A program made the translations under genes and the position numbers. A stretch of 64,000 bases of DNA, from NCBI RefSeq assembly GCF_002105535.1, contig NZ_CP015848.1, forward strand, positions 1,674,907 through 1,738,906, given 5' to 3'. Numbering within the stretch: position 1 is the stretch's first letter; each line of letters opens with the position of its first letter. The notes beneath the pieces were generated by a model that ran no database searches, was not told the origin of the DNA, and saw nothing but the letters and a program-made list of their open reading frames with translations. Source of the DNA: Magnetospirillum sp. ME-1. GTDB taxonomy: Bacteria > Pseudomonadota > Alphaproteobacteria > Rhodospirillales > Magnetospirillaceae. Positions 28,901 to 37,101 of the stretch are shown one piece after another.

Positions 28901-29534
28901 GATCGCCAACCTTTTCCAGGGTGCCGGCCACCACCGCCTCGCGCAGGTAATTGGACGCCAGCACCACGGTGGCCAGGGTCGGATCGCCGGCCAGTCCGGC
29001 CATGGCGCGGTGAACCTCCACATCCAGCTGGCTGATGATCTCGGCTTGCGTCCGGCTTCGTTCGGCCAGTTGCAGCCGCTTGTCCACCAGGATGTTGCGG
29101 TCCACCACGTTGTCGGCGAAGGCGGCGATCATGGAGCGCAGCTCCTCGACCCGGCCGGTGTCGGCGATGGACCCCGCCAGGTGGTCCACCAGGGTCAGCA
29201 ATCGTTCGGTCTGCTGCTGCAGGGCGACGAAGTTGCTCTGGCGCTGAAACTGGGACTGGGAGCCGTCCAGGGCCGGAGCGGCCGCCGCCAGCCGGGCGGT
29301 GGCCTCGGACAGCTTCAGCGCGTTGGACAGCGCCGGCAGGTTGGTGCGCGTCACCGCCGCCAGCAGGCGCTCGATCTCGGAATAGCTGAACCAGGTGAGC
29401 AGGCTGGCGACCATGATCATGCCGGCCACGGCGCCGACGGCCACCACCAGCTTGGCCCGGATGCCGAATCGCCAGCGGCCGCCGGACCACTTGCCCTGCG
29501 CCGTGTTTCTGTCGTCGGCTGACACCCCCGGCAC
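25959..29534 (-). CDS. Hybrid sensor histidine kinase with two receivers and HPt domain
   Basis: About 1191 residues. Order: TM helix (AKLVVAVGAVAGMIMVASLL), periplasmic helical sensor of about 270 residues, second TM (MLVVAMLTFFGPLLFIWLYL), HAMP, PAS (about 410-530), HisKA with FLATMSHEIRTPMNGV, an HATPase with FSITDTGIGLDAEQQARLFEPF and GGTGLGLSICRRL, two receivers and HPt. Receiver 1 (VLVLAEGPVAAECL) lacks the acidic pair and is probably inactive; receiver 2 is complete (LVAEDNPTNK, LLLTDCHMPEMDGYEL, LAKPID). The HPt phosphohistidine is in AAHSAKGAGNSAGAF. TorS/BarA-like phosphorelay architecture. GTG at 29534 behind GGAGGGGAG is preferred over an ATG 75 bases upstream. Signal and output regulator unknown. 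Confidence 0.9.
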   Translation of the reverse strand: MPGVSADDRNTAQGKWSGGRWRFGIRAKLVVAVGAVAGMIMVASLLTWFSYSEIERLLAAVTRTNLPALSNALKLSEATARLAAAAPALDGSQSQFQRQSNFVALQQQTERLLTLVDHLAGSIADTGRVEELRSMIAAFADNVVDRNILVDKRLQLAERSRTQAEIISQLDVEVHRAMAGLAGDPTLATVVLASNYLREAVVAGTLEKVGDLRSAYEEQVRALAELVDGSGAKAQRTRELTRRVLALGTGPENVFELRTLQMLTIARLAAANDEGRDLVARTSSSVGRLVSAAEAEAAENERRTEAAVSSGRTTMLVVAMLTFFGPLLFIWLYLGRSMVSRLAGLASSMHAIAEGDFQAPIPGEGNDEITDMAAELAVFRDAMAKLQESSEALIESERRLRRILDTSPLALAISRVSDNAILLVNPRWSELYRVPKSRALGTTVTSCYADPENRTRLVELVRKRGFVGGFECRMRASDGHEFWAMLSAAEIEMDGEPAVIASSTDITRHKEEEAALAEAKKVAEEASQAKSLFLATMSHEIRTPMNGVLTMAQLLEDMPLPAEQREMARVIRDSATALLTIINDILDFSKIEAGKLQLELVELSVADLVEGVADLLTIRAQEKGISLITFVDPTLADRVVGDPVRLRQIITNLAGNAIKFTDKGYVRISVRAVDPRERPLRLEFSITDTGIGLDAEQQARLFEPFMQADITISRRYGGTGLGLSICRRLVAMMDGDIGVRSNIGQGSTFWFQVPLQPDEADAPMEVGPDLSGIAVLVLAEGPVAAECLRQYLGHLGAQVAVVVGVESAVAAVRAAALAGWTYDVALLDGGQDFRLRMGVAGALMTAAGPDLDLKVVMLVAQDAFASVAAEVKAAGLFAALPKPVRRRQLWRSVAAAVGRASAEDDAAEGEGIEEGWLPPSMEEAASAGALILVAEDNPTNKVVIRHLMERLGYAIEVVGNGAEAWERMQIRDYGLLLTDCHMPEMDGYELTQRIREWEMETVHHLPIVALTADALAGTARRCLDCGMNAFLAKPIDLAQLDATIRRLLPVAVGLRQRRSDGFRPAPLSGGGAPVASAEDPSLPPVLDLTPMRQIFGDIGDEVRELLALFVDTTQPLVAELGDALEAGDCLAAREAAHSAKGAGNSAGAFRFAKLCAEAEAAAAAADLGQALAVLPALEAAFDEAAKAVAAV

Positions 29535-29626
29535 GCGCCGCTCTCCCCTCCATGGCCGGGAAGCATAATGCCCCAGACAACACCGGCATGGAAAGCCGCT
29601 AGGCGCCAATGCTAGTCTGCCCCACC

Positions 29627-30937
29627 ATGAAAGCGCCCAAGAAGAAGACCAAGCCCGCCGATCCCGCCCGCCTCCTGGCCGAGGCCCTGCGTCTGGCCGA
29701 AGGCCAGTTGCTGGACGAAGCCGCGGCCATCCTGCAACAGGCCGACGGACATCCTGAATGCGACTACCGGCGCGCAGGATTGCTGCTGGCCCGCGGCCGC
29801 GCCGCCGAGGCCGAGGCGCTGTTCCGCCGGGTGCTGGCGGCCGTGCCCGGCCATCTCGACACCATGGTGGGACTGGCCGGCGCCCTGGTGGAACAGGGAC
29901 GCGCCGCCGAAGCCGTGCCGCTGCTGGAGCCCGCCGCCGCCCTGCAGCCGCAATCGGGGCGCATTCAGTACCTGACAGGCATCGCGCTGGACGAGGCCGG
30001 GCGAGGCGAAGCCGCCTCCCCCCATCTGGCCAAGGCCCGCGCCCTGATCATCGCCCCGGCCGAGCGGCGCGGGCTGGTGCCTTATGAGCTGTACGTCCAG
30101 ATGAGCCGCCGCTGCAACCTGCGCTGCACCATGTGCGGCTGGGAGATCTGGAAGGATAATTCCGGATTCATGGAGGACGACGTCTTCGAGCGGGTCATCG
30201 CCGAGGGCAAGGCGTGCGGCATCACCACCATGCACATCCTGGCCGGCCAGGGCGAGCCGTTCCTCCATCCCCGCGCCTTCGAGATGCTGGAGCGCGCCGT
30301 CGCCGAGGGCTTCCAGGTGGGAATCGTCACCAACGGCACCCCCTTCACCCCCGACAAGATCGCCCGTCTGGCCAAGGTTGGGCTGGCCTACCTGCAATTC
30401 TCCTTCGCCGGCTGGGACGCGGAAAGCTACGAGAGCGTCTATGTGGGCTCGAAGTTCGAACGCACGCTCGCCAATCTCAAGGCCATCCATAAGGCGCTGA
30501 AGGGCACCCCCACCCGCTTCGCCGTCAAGGCGGTGGCGCTGGGCGAGTGGGAGGAAAACCTGCGCAAGACCAAAGCCTTCCTCGCCTCCCACGGCATCAC
30601 CGACGTTTGGACGGTGCCGGCCAACAATTTCGGCGGCACGGTCCAGTGCGGCACGTTCAACCCGCGCCACGGCATCTGGTCGCTGAAAGAGATCGGGCAC
30701 CACCGGCTGATGCCGTGCCGCCTGTTCCTCAAGGCGGTGGGCGTGTTCTGCGACGGTACAGTGACCGCCTGCGGCTGCTATGATTCCAACGCCCAACTGA
30801 AGATCGGCAACATCATGGAACAGGGGCTGGCCGCCATCCGCCAAGGCCCCGCCTATGGCGCCATCCTGGATGCCTTCCGCAAGGGCGACGTCAGCCAGAT
30901 TCCCATGTGCGGCAAGTGCGACGATCCGTTCGGTTGA
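29627..30937 (+). CDS. TPR-radical SAM/SPASM protein
   Basis: About 436 residues. Residues 1-145 are TPR-like (DYRRAGLLLARGRAAEAEAL, HLDTMVGLAGALVEQGRAAEAVPLLEPAAAL). A radical SAM core follows with CNLRCTMC binding the catalytic 4Fe-4S cluster, LAGQGEPFLHP and VGIVTNGTPFTPDKIA. A C-terminal SPASM-like region holds further cysteines (CRLFLKAVGVFCDGTVTACGCYD, MCGKCDDPFG) for an auxiliary cluster. SPASM enzymes modify peptides or small molecules; the TPR may hold a protein substrate. No small precursor peptide gene is visible next to it. The stop lies inside a 20-bp tandem repeat. Confidence 0.88.
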   Translation: MKAPKKKTKPADPARLLAEALRLAEGQLLDEAAAILQQADGHPECDYRRAGLLLARGRAAEAEALFRRVLAAVPGHLDTMVGLAGALVEQGRAAEAVPLLEPAAALQPQSGRIQYLTGIALDEAGRGEAASPHLAKARALIIAPAERRGLVPYELYVQMSRRCNLRCTMCGWEIWKDNSGFMEDDVFERVIAEGKACGITTMHILAGQGEPFLHPRAFEMLERAVAEGFQVGIVTNGTPFTPDKIARLAKVGLAYLQFSFAGWDAESYESVYVGSKFERTLANLKAIHKALKGTPTRFAVKAVALGEWEENLRKTKAFLASHGITDVWTVPANNFGGTVQCGTFNPRHGIWSLKEIGHHRLMPCRLFLKAVGVFCDGTVTACGCYDSNAQLKIGNIMEQGLAAIRQGPAYGAILDAFRKGDVSQIPMCGKCDDPFG

Positions 30938-31008
30938 GATTCTGGCCGTTCGGTTGAGATTCTGGCCGTTCGGTTGAGATTCTGGCCCTTCGGCTAAGTT
31001 TCAGACCA
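30929..31008. repeat. 20-bp tandem repeat at the 3' end of the radical SAM gene
   Basis: The unit GTTCGGTTGAGATTCTGGCC occurs three times without change (30929, 30949, 30969), followed by a fourth degenerate copy (14 of 20 identical) that enters the end of the convergent kinase gene. The first copy includes the last codons and TGA of the radical SAM gene, so two later copies repeat the gene's Phe-Gly-stop end. Likely replication slippage. Confidence 0.92.
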
Positions 31009-33142
31009 CGCCGCTGGGCGGCATGGGCAGGGTGAAACAGAAGGTCGTGCCGCTGATGCCGTCGGATTCGACCCAGATGCGCCCGCCCGCCGCCTCGACG
31101 ATCTTGCGGGCGATGGCCAGCCCGATGCCGGTCCCGCCATAGGACGTCCCGGAATGCAGGCGTTCCAGCGCCACGAACACCCGCTCGTGATAGCTGGAAT
31201 CGATACCGATGCCGTTATCCTCGACCCGGAACAGCCACCCATCCACATGGGACTGGGCGCCGACCGCCAGGCGCAACGGCCGCTCCACATGACGGAAGCG
31301 CACCGCATTCTCGATCAGGATCTCGAACAGATCGTCGAGGTATTTCTGGGGTATGCCGACCCGGGGCAGCATGCCGCGCACCACCTCGACGGAGCCGACC
31401 GCCTCCACATCGACGAAGCGGTTGACGGCCGCCGCCAGGGCGGATTCCGACGATGCCGTTCCGCCGGTCACCGGCTGACGCTCGATGGCGAGGTAGGCCT
31501 GGACGTCGCGCAGCATCTCCACCAGCCGCTTGGCGGCGTTGATGATCAGTTCGGCCGGCTGCTGGGCACCGGATTCGGGAAAGTCCTCGATCCTTTGCAG
31601 CAGCACCTGGGCCTGCAGCCGCATCTGGCGGGCCGGCTCCTGCAGGTGGTGGGCCAGGACGAAGGAAAACCGCTCCAGATCCTCGCTGTAATGCGCCACG
31701 TCGTCATAGGCCTTGGCCAGCGCGGAGCGGGCCTCCTCCTGCTGGGTGATGTCGCGCTGCACGCCCACCCAATGGGTCACCGCGCCATCGGCGCACCGCA
31801 CCGGCGACAGCGACAGCTGATTCCAGAAGAAGGTGCCGTCCGCCCGTTGGTTGCGCAGGACCACAGACGCCGCCTCGCCCTCGGCCAGGGCGGCGCGGAT
31901 GTCGTCCAACCCCTCCTGGGCGGGGTCGAATTCATGCAGGAAGCGGGCGTTCCGGCCCAGGGCGGTCTGAGCGGAGTAGCCGGTGATCCGCTCGAAGGCG
32001 GGATTGACGTAGATGAGCGGCAAATCCTTAGTGCCGGCATCGGCGATGGTCACGCCGTTGGACACATTGGACAGAACCATGTCCGACAGCCGCAGCCGGG
32101 CCTCGTCACGGCCGCGGTTGCGCAGCACGATGGCCATGGCCGCCGTCAGCCCCAGGACGATCAGCGTAACGGTGGCCACCGGCCAGGCGATGGTCTCGAC
32201 GCTGCGCCGCCAACTCTGAAGGGCGACATCGAGCGAAATGCCCACGCTGACCACCAGCGGCCAGGACAGGGTGGTGCGGTAGCTGTTGATCCAGGTGATG
32301 CCGTCTCCGCCGGGACCGGTGAAGGTCCCCATCTCGGAATCCTTGAGGTGGCGGGAAAACAGCGGATTGTCCCAGCCGATGGCCTGATGGGGGTCGTTGA
32401 CACCCCCGGCACCGGCCAGCAACAGCCCGTCGAACCGCCAAAGATGGGTATGAGCCCCGGATTCCGCCTCGATCCCCTGGAAACTGGCGACAAAGAATTC
32501 CGGATTGAGCGCGCCGACCACCAATCCCAGCACAGAACCATCCGTCGCCCGGATGGCGCGGCTGACCGGTATGCTTTTCAGCCCCGACGCCCGGCCGCTT
32601 CCACCGATGAAGCGACCGTCGATGGGAACCCCGATGACCAGGGGGCGCGGCAGACGGGCGTGTTCGGCCAGCAGCCCGGCAACGTCGAGGGTGCGGCCAT
32701 CGGCCTGTCCCGCGGAATCGAACAATACCGCGCCATCCACACGCACCACCAGAATCTGGCGCACATAGGGGATGAAGGTCAGGCGCTGGACCACCGCCGC
32801 CCGCAAGTCGGGACGAGGCCCCGCCATCCCGTGTTCCGAAGCCAGTTCGGCGATCGACGCCAAGGTCACATCAACCGAGTTGATGGAGCGTTCCACCGAT
32901 TCTGTCAGGCTGCGGGCCAGATTGCGCGTCACCGCCTCGGCGCCGCTGATGGCCTCCTGGCGCCCGGTCCACAATCCCAGGGTGGTGGCGATGGCCACCA
33001 GAAGCGCCATGCTGATACCGAACACCACGACGGAACCGATCAACCGGCGCGAAAACACCGGCTTGACCTGGACGCTGCCCAGCACGACCGGCTTATGCTC
33101 GGACGAAGGCACGTTCCGGGATTCTTTCGGGTTAGCTTGCAT
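31001..33142 (-). CDS. Cache-PAS sensor histidine kinase
   Basis: 713 residues. TM helix (GSVVVFGISMALLVAIATTLG), a periplasmic double-Cache domain (about 60-320) with FIPYVRQILVVRVDGAVLFDS, second TM (PVATVTLIVLGLTAAMAIVL), a PAS domain (about 360-475), a phytochrome-type H-box FSFVLAHHLQEPARQ, and an HATPase with NAVRFRHVERPLRL, VEDNGIGIDSSYHERVFVALERLH and GGTGIGLAIARKIVEAAGG. The PAS reads GRNARFLHEFDP, like a LOV domain but with Ala where the photoactive Cys would be, so flavin light-sensing is not expected. It is divergent from a solitary binding protein by 45 bp. Confidence 0.88.
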   Translation of the reverse strand: MQANPKESRNVPSSEHKPVVLGSVQVKPVFSRRLIGSVVVFGISMALLVAIATTLGLWTGRQEAISGAEAVTRNLARSLTESVERSINSVDVTLASIAELASEHGMAGPRPDLRAAVVQRLTFIPYVRQILVVRVDGAVLFDSAGQADGRTLDVAGLLAEHARLPRPLVIGVPIDGRFIGGSGRASGLKSIPVSRAIRATDGSVLGLVVGALNPEFFVASFQGIEAESGAHTHLWRFDGLLLAGAGGVNDPHQAIGWDNPLFSRHLKDSEMGTFTGPGGDGITWINSYRTTLSWPLVVSVGISLDVALQSWRRSVETIAWPVATVTLIVLGLTAAMAIVLRNRGRDEARLRLSDMVLSNVSNGVTIADAGTKDLPLIYVNPAFERITGYSAQTALGRNARFLHEFDPAQEGLDDIRAALAEGEAASVVLRNQRADGTFFWNQLSLSPVRCADGAVTHWVGVQRDITQQEEARSALAKAYDDVAHYSEDLERFSFVLAHHLQEPARQMRLQAQVLLQRIEDFPESGAQQPAELIINAAKRLVEMLRDVQAYLAIERQPVTGGTASSESALAAAVNRFVDVEAVGSVEVVRGMLPRVGIPQKYLDDLFEILIENAVRFRHVERPLRLAVGAQSHVDGWLFRVEDNGIGIDSSYHERVFVALERLHSGTSYGGTGIGLAIARKIVEAAGGRIWVESDGISGTTFCFTLPMPPSGVV

Positions 33143-33187
33143 GGCCTAGGTGAAATAGCATAATACGTCCGTATCTGGAGGACAAAA

Positions 33188-33988
33188 ATGCATATCCTGA
33201 TCCGTCTTTTCGCCGCCTTTTCCCTGATCGCCATCGGAAGCCAGGCCTTCGCGGCCCCGGCCGGCGGCAGGCTCGAGAAGATCCGCCAAGGCGGCGAGGT
33301 CCGGGTATGTATCTGGCCGGATTACTACTCCATTTCGTACCGCAACACCCGGACAGGCAAGCTGGAAGGCATCGACATCGACATGGCCGAGGAACTGGCC
33401 AAGGACCTGGAAGTGCGGGTTCGCTTCGTGGATTCCTCGTTCAAGACCATGATCGACGATCTGCTGTCGGACAAGTGCGACATTTCCATGCATGCGGTGG
33501 CCATCACGCCGCCGCGCCAGGAAAAGCTGGTTTTCACCCGCCCCCATCTGCGCAGCGGCATCGTCGCCATCACCACCAAGACCCATCCGGTGATCAAGGA
33601 ATGGGGCGACATGGACCGCGACGGCATCGTGGTGGCGGCGGCCACCGGCACCTTCATGGTGGACGTCATGAAGGCCGAGTTGAAGCAGGCCCGCCTTCTC
33701 GAGGTGGCGACCCCCGAAGCCCGCGAGCAGGAAGTGATGAGCGGCCGCGCCGACCTGTTCGTCACCGATTATCCCTTCAGCCGCAAGATGCTGGCCCGCC
33801 ACGACTGGGCCAAGCTGCTGACGCCCCCCAAGCCGCTGGCGCCCAGCCCCTATGCCTACGCCATGGCGCCGGGCGATGCGCAGTGGCTGGAAACCGTGGA
33901 TTCCTTCGTCGCCCGCGCCAAGGCCGACGGCCGCCTGATGGCCGCCGCCAAGGCCAACGGCCTGGAAGCCATCGTCGAGCTCAAATAG
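33188..33988 (+). CDS. Family 3 extracellular solute-binding protein
   Basis: This 266-residue protein has a signal peptide (MHILIRLFAAFSLIAIGSQA, cleavage after AFA) and an SBP_bac_3 domain: IRQGGEVRVCIWPDYYSISYRN, LEGIDIDMAEELAKDLEVRVRFVDSSFKTMIDDLL, DISMHAVAITPPRQEKLVFTRPHL and ADLFVTDYPFSRKML. Such proteins bind polar amino acids in the periplasm. No ABC permease or ATPase genes are nearby; instead it is divergent from a Cache histidine kinase, suggesting a sensing rather than import role (inference). The ATG has TGGAGGACAAAA upstream. Confidence 0.88.
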   Translation: MHILIRLFAAFSLIAIGSQAFAAPAGGRLEKIRQGGEVRVCIWPDYYSISYRNTRTGKLEGIDIDMAEELAKDLEVRVRFVDSSFKTMIDDLLSDKCDISMHAVAITPPRQEKLVFTRPHLRSGIVAITTKTHPVIKEWGDMDRDGIVVAAATGTFMVDVMKAELKQARLLEVATPEAREQEVMSGRADLFVTDYPFSRKMLARHDWAKLLTPPKPLAPSPYAYAMAPGDAQWLETVDSFVARAKADGRLMAAAKANGLEAIVELK

Positions 33989-34883
33989 CGATCCCCGCCT
34001 TCTCCAGGCGTTCGACCAGTTCGATCTCGGCTTCCGGCGGCAGGGCCACCAGCGGCGGACGCAACCGTCGCCAGCCGTAATCGCCGGTCCGCCGCGCAGT
34101 CAGCGCCTTCAGCGCGGCGATCAGCGGCATTCCCTCCATGATGGCGCGGAATCCGTCCATCCTGGTCTGCAGCGCCTCGGCCTCCGTCTCACGCCAGCGG
34201 CGCCACAGGTCCAGCATGGCCGGACCATGGATATTGGCGTTGGCGCTGATACAGCCCACGCCGCCAGCCCGCATGACGGCTAAGATCAGCCGTTCGGTTC
34301 CGGCGAACACCTTGAAGCCGGGAAACGCCCGGCACATGCTCTCCATGTTGGCGAAATCGCCGGACGAATCCTTGATGCCCGCCACGATTCCGGGATAGGC
34401 GACCAGCAGCCGCTCGATCAGGGCATGGGTGATGGGGATCTGGCTCTGCTGGGGGAAATGGTAGAGATAGATCCTGAGGCGGGAATCGCCCACCCGCTGG
34501 ATCACCTCGGAGAAGGCGGCGAACAGCCCGTCCTGGCTGGGATTTTTGTAGTAAAAGGGCGGCAGCATCAGGACCCCGCCGCAACCGGCCTCGACGGCAT
34601 AGCGGGTCAGCGCCACCGAATCCGACAGGGCGCAGCAGCCGGTCCCCGGCATCATCCGCCCCATCTCCAGCCCGGCGGCGCCCAAAGCGTCCAGAAGTTC
34701 GGCCTTTTCCGGCACACTGAGCGAGTTGCCCTCGCTGGTGGTACCGAACGGCGCCAGTCCCAGGCCCTGCCCCATCAGGTGTACGGCCAGTTGGACGAAG
34801 CGCTCGGCATCGGGCACCAGTTCCACGTCGTAGGGGGTCAGGATGGGGGCGAGAACGCCGCAAAGCGCGTCGGGATTGCTCAT
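33981..34883 (-). CDS. Dihydrodipicolinate synthase/N-acetylneuraminate lyase family aldolase
   Basis: This 300-residue TIM-barrel class I aldolase has PFGTTSEGNSLSVPEKAELL, YLYHFPQQSQIPI (catalytic Tyr) and PGIVAGIKDSSGDFANM (Schiff-base Lys). Sequence around the first motif (GTTSEG rather than GTTGE) argues for a catabolic 2-keto-acid lyase rather than DapA. It is divergent from glycerate kinase and an AEC transporter, so a keto-sugar acid cleavage feeding glycerate metabolism is plausible but unproven. Its 3' end overlaps the binding protein gene by eight bases. Confidence 0.83.
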   Translation of the reverse strand: MSNPDALCGVLAPILTPYDVELVPDAERFVQLAVHLMGQGLGLAPFGTTSEGNSLSVPEKAELLDALGAAGLEMGRMMPGTGCCALSDSVALTRYAVEAGCGGVLMLPPFYYKNPSQDGLFAAFSEVIQRVGDSRLRIYLYHFPQQSQIPITHALIERLLVAYPGIVAGIKDSSGDFANMESMCRAFPGFKVFAGTERLILAVMRAGGVGCISANANIHGPAMLDLWRRWRETEAEALQTRMDGFRAIMEGMPLIAALKALTARRTGDYGWRRLRPPLVALPPEAEIELVERLEKAGIAI

Positions 34884-34942
34884 GGTGGCCTTCCGCTGTC
34901 TACTGGTGCGACCATTGAGCCCGGAATGGGAAAGGGAGTCCA

Positions 34943-36181
34943 GTGACGAACATCCTGCGACGCATGTTCGAAGCGGCGGTCGAAGCGGCCCGCCCCTCGG
35001 TCTGCCTGCCACCCGTCCTGCCCGCCCCACCCACCGGAAGAACCCTGGTGATCGGGGCCGGCAAGGCCGCCGCCGCCATGGCCCGCGCCGTCGAGGACCA
35101 CTGGCCGGGACCGCTGTCGGGACTGGTGGTCACCCGCTACGGCCATTGCGTTCCCACAAGGCGCATTGAGGTGGCCGAGGCCGCCCATCCGGTCCCCGAC
35201 GCGGCCGGTGAGACGGCGGCCGGGCGCATGATCGAGCTGCTGAAAGGCCTCGGCCCCGATGATCTGGTGCTGTGCCTGATCTCGGGCGGCGGTTCCGCCC
35301 TGCTGGCCCGCCCCGCCCCCGGCATCACCCTGGCGGAGAAGCAGGCCCTGACCTCGGCCCTGTTGCGCTCGGGCGCTGCCATCGGCGAGATCAATTGCGT
35401 GCGCAAGCACCTCTCGGCGGTCAAGGGCGGGCGCCTCGCCGCGCTGGCCGCGCCGGCCCGGCTGGTGACGCTGGCCATTTCCGACGTGCCCGGCGACGAC
35501 CCCTCGGTGATCGCGTCGGGCCCCACCGTCGCCGACCCCACCACCCTGGCCGAGGCGCGCGCCGTGCTGGCCAAGTACGGCATCACCCCCTCGCCCGCCA
35601 TTGCGGCGCGCCTGAACGATTCGGCGTCCGAGACGCCCAAGCACTTGCCGGGCAGTGAATACCGCCTGATCGCCACGCCGCAGCGCTCGCTGGAGGCCGC
35701 CGCCCTGGTGGCGGCGCGGGCCGGCTATTATCCGCTGCTGCTGGGCGATTGCCTGGAGGGCGAGGCTCGCGAAATGGCCAAGGTGATGGCCGGAATGGTC
35801 AAATCCATCCGCGCCCACCAGCAGCCGGCCCCCGCTCCGGCGGTGATCCTGTCGGGCGGCGAGGCGACCGTCACCCTGCGCGGCCAGGGTAAGGGCGGCC
35901 CCAACGCCGAATTCGCCCTGGCACTTGCCCTGGCGCTCAAGGATTGCGCCGGTGTGGACGCCATCGCCTGCGACACCGACGGCATCGACGGCTCCGAGGA
36001 CAATGCCGGCGCCGTCATCGCGCCCGACACGCTGGTGCGGGCCACAGCCTTGGGGATCACCCCGGAATCGTATCTGAGCAACAACGATTCATACGGATTT
36101 TTCAAGACGTTGGGTGATCTTGTTCAGATCGGGCCGACGCTCACCAACGTCAATGATTTCCGGGCGATCCTGGTCCGATGA
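34943..36181 (+). CDS. Glycerate kinase, MOFRL family (TtuD-type)
   Basis: This 412-residue protein has RTLVIGAGKAAAAMARAVEDHW, LCLISGGGSALLARPAPGITL, VRKHLSAVKGGRLAALAAPA, LAISDVPGDDPSVIASGPTV, and the C-terminal MOFRL region VILSGGEATVTLRGQGKGG with ACDTDGIDGSEDNAGAV. The enzyme phosphorylates glycerate (usually to 2-phosphoglycerate). The start is GTG behind AAAGGGAG. It overlaps the transporter gene by four bases, so glycerate or hydroxypyruvate metabolism is coupled to import or export of a small acid. Confidence 0.92.
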   Translation: MTNILRRMFEAAVEAARPSVCLPPVLPAPPTGRTLVIGAGKAAAAMARAVEDHWPGPLSGLVVTRYGHCVPTRRIEVAEAAHPVPDAAGETAAGRMIELLKGLGPDDLVLCLISGGGSALLARPAPGITLAEKQALTSALLRSGAAIGEINCVRKHLSAVKGGRLAALAAPARLVTLAISDVPGDDPSVIASGPTVADPTTLAEARAVLAKYGITPSPAIAARLNDSASETPKHLPGSEYRLIATPQRSLEAAALVAARAGYYPLLLGDCLEGEAREMAKVMAGMVKSIRAHQQPAPAPAVILSGGEATVTLRGQGKGGPNAEFALALALALKDCAGVDAIACDTDGIDGSEDNAGAVIAPDTLVRATALGITPESYLSNNDSYGFFKTLGDLVQIGPTLTNVNDFRAILVR

Positions 36182-37101
36182 CCCTGCCCTTCGACACCTC
36201 CCTGGCCATGAAGCTGGTGCCCCTTTACCTGCTGGTGGGCATCGGCTTCGCGCTGGGCCGGTTCGGCGGGGTCAAGGGCCAGGACCTGGGCCGCCTCGCC
36301 TTGTTCGTGCTGTCGCCCGCCGTGGTGTTCAAGGGATTCGTCAGCGCCGACCTCAAGGGCGCGCTGCTCATTCTCCCCTTCGCGGTGTTCGGCCTGTGCT
36401 CGGGCATCGCGCTCCTGACCGCGCCGGTGGCGGGGCGTTTCTGGCGCGACGGACGCGAGCGCATGGCCGCCTTTACCGGCGGCACCGGCAATACCGGCTT
36501 CTTCGGCATCCCCGCCTGCCTCGCTTTGGCGGGCCCCGAATCCCTGCCCTACGTGGTGATGGTGTCGTTCGGGGCCACCGCCTACGAGAATTCGGTGGGC
36601 TTCTATACCGTCGCCCGGGCCGAGGCCTCGGTGGGAGGCGCCATCGTCCGGGTGCTGAAATATCCCGGCCTGCACGCCTGCTGGATCGGGGCCGCCCTCA
36701 ACCTCAGCGGCACGAAGGTGCCGGTAGCGGCGATGCAGGCGGTGGACCTGCTGTCGGGCGGCTTCGTGCCGGTGGGCATGATGATCGTTGGGCTGGGGCT
36801 GGCCCAGATCCGAAGCCTGCGCCTGGACCTGGGCTTCACCGCCTTTACCTTCGCGGTCAAGTTCGCCCTCTGGCCGGCCCTGGCTCTGGCCTTCATCGCG
36901 GTGGACCGTGCCTGGCTGCACGTCTTCGGCCGGGTCGGGCACCAGGTGCTGCTGATCGAATCCCTGGTGCCGCTGGCCGCCGTCACCGTGGTGCACGCCA
37001 CCCTTCGCAACATCCACCCCGACCGCGCCGCCATCGCCGTGGCGGCCAGCACCCTGTTCGCCCTGGTCTGGCTGCCGCTGGTGTTCAGCCGGTTCGGCTG
37101 A
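36178..37101 (+). CDS. AEC (auxin efflux carrier) family transporter
   Basis: This 307-residue protein has about ten hydrophobic segments with AEC marks: AMKLVPLYLLVGIGFALGRF, TGGTGNTGFFGIPACLALAG and LLSGGFVPVGMMIVGLGLAQI. Family members move small organic anions such as malonate or malate. Translationally coupled to glycerate kinase through an ATGA overlap, suggesting a related substrate. Confidence 0.86.
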   Translation: MTLPFDTSLAMKLVPLYLLVGIGFALGRFGGVKGQDLGRLALFVLSPAVVFKGFVSADLKGALLILPFAVFGLCSGIALLTAPVAGRFWRDGRERMAAFTGGTGNTGFFGIPACLALAGPESLPYVVMVSFGATAYENSVGFYTVARAEASVGGAIVRVLKYPGLHACWIGAALNLSGTKVPVAAMQAVDLLSGGFVPVGMMIVGLGLAQIRSLRLDLGFTAFTFAVKFALWPALALAFIAVDRAWLHVFGRVGHQVLLIESLVPLAAVTVVHATLRNIHPDRAAIAVAASTLFALVWLPLVFSRFG

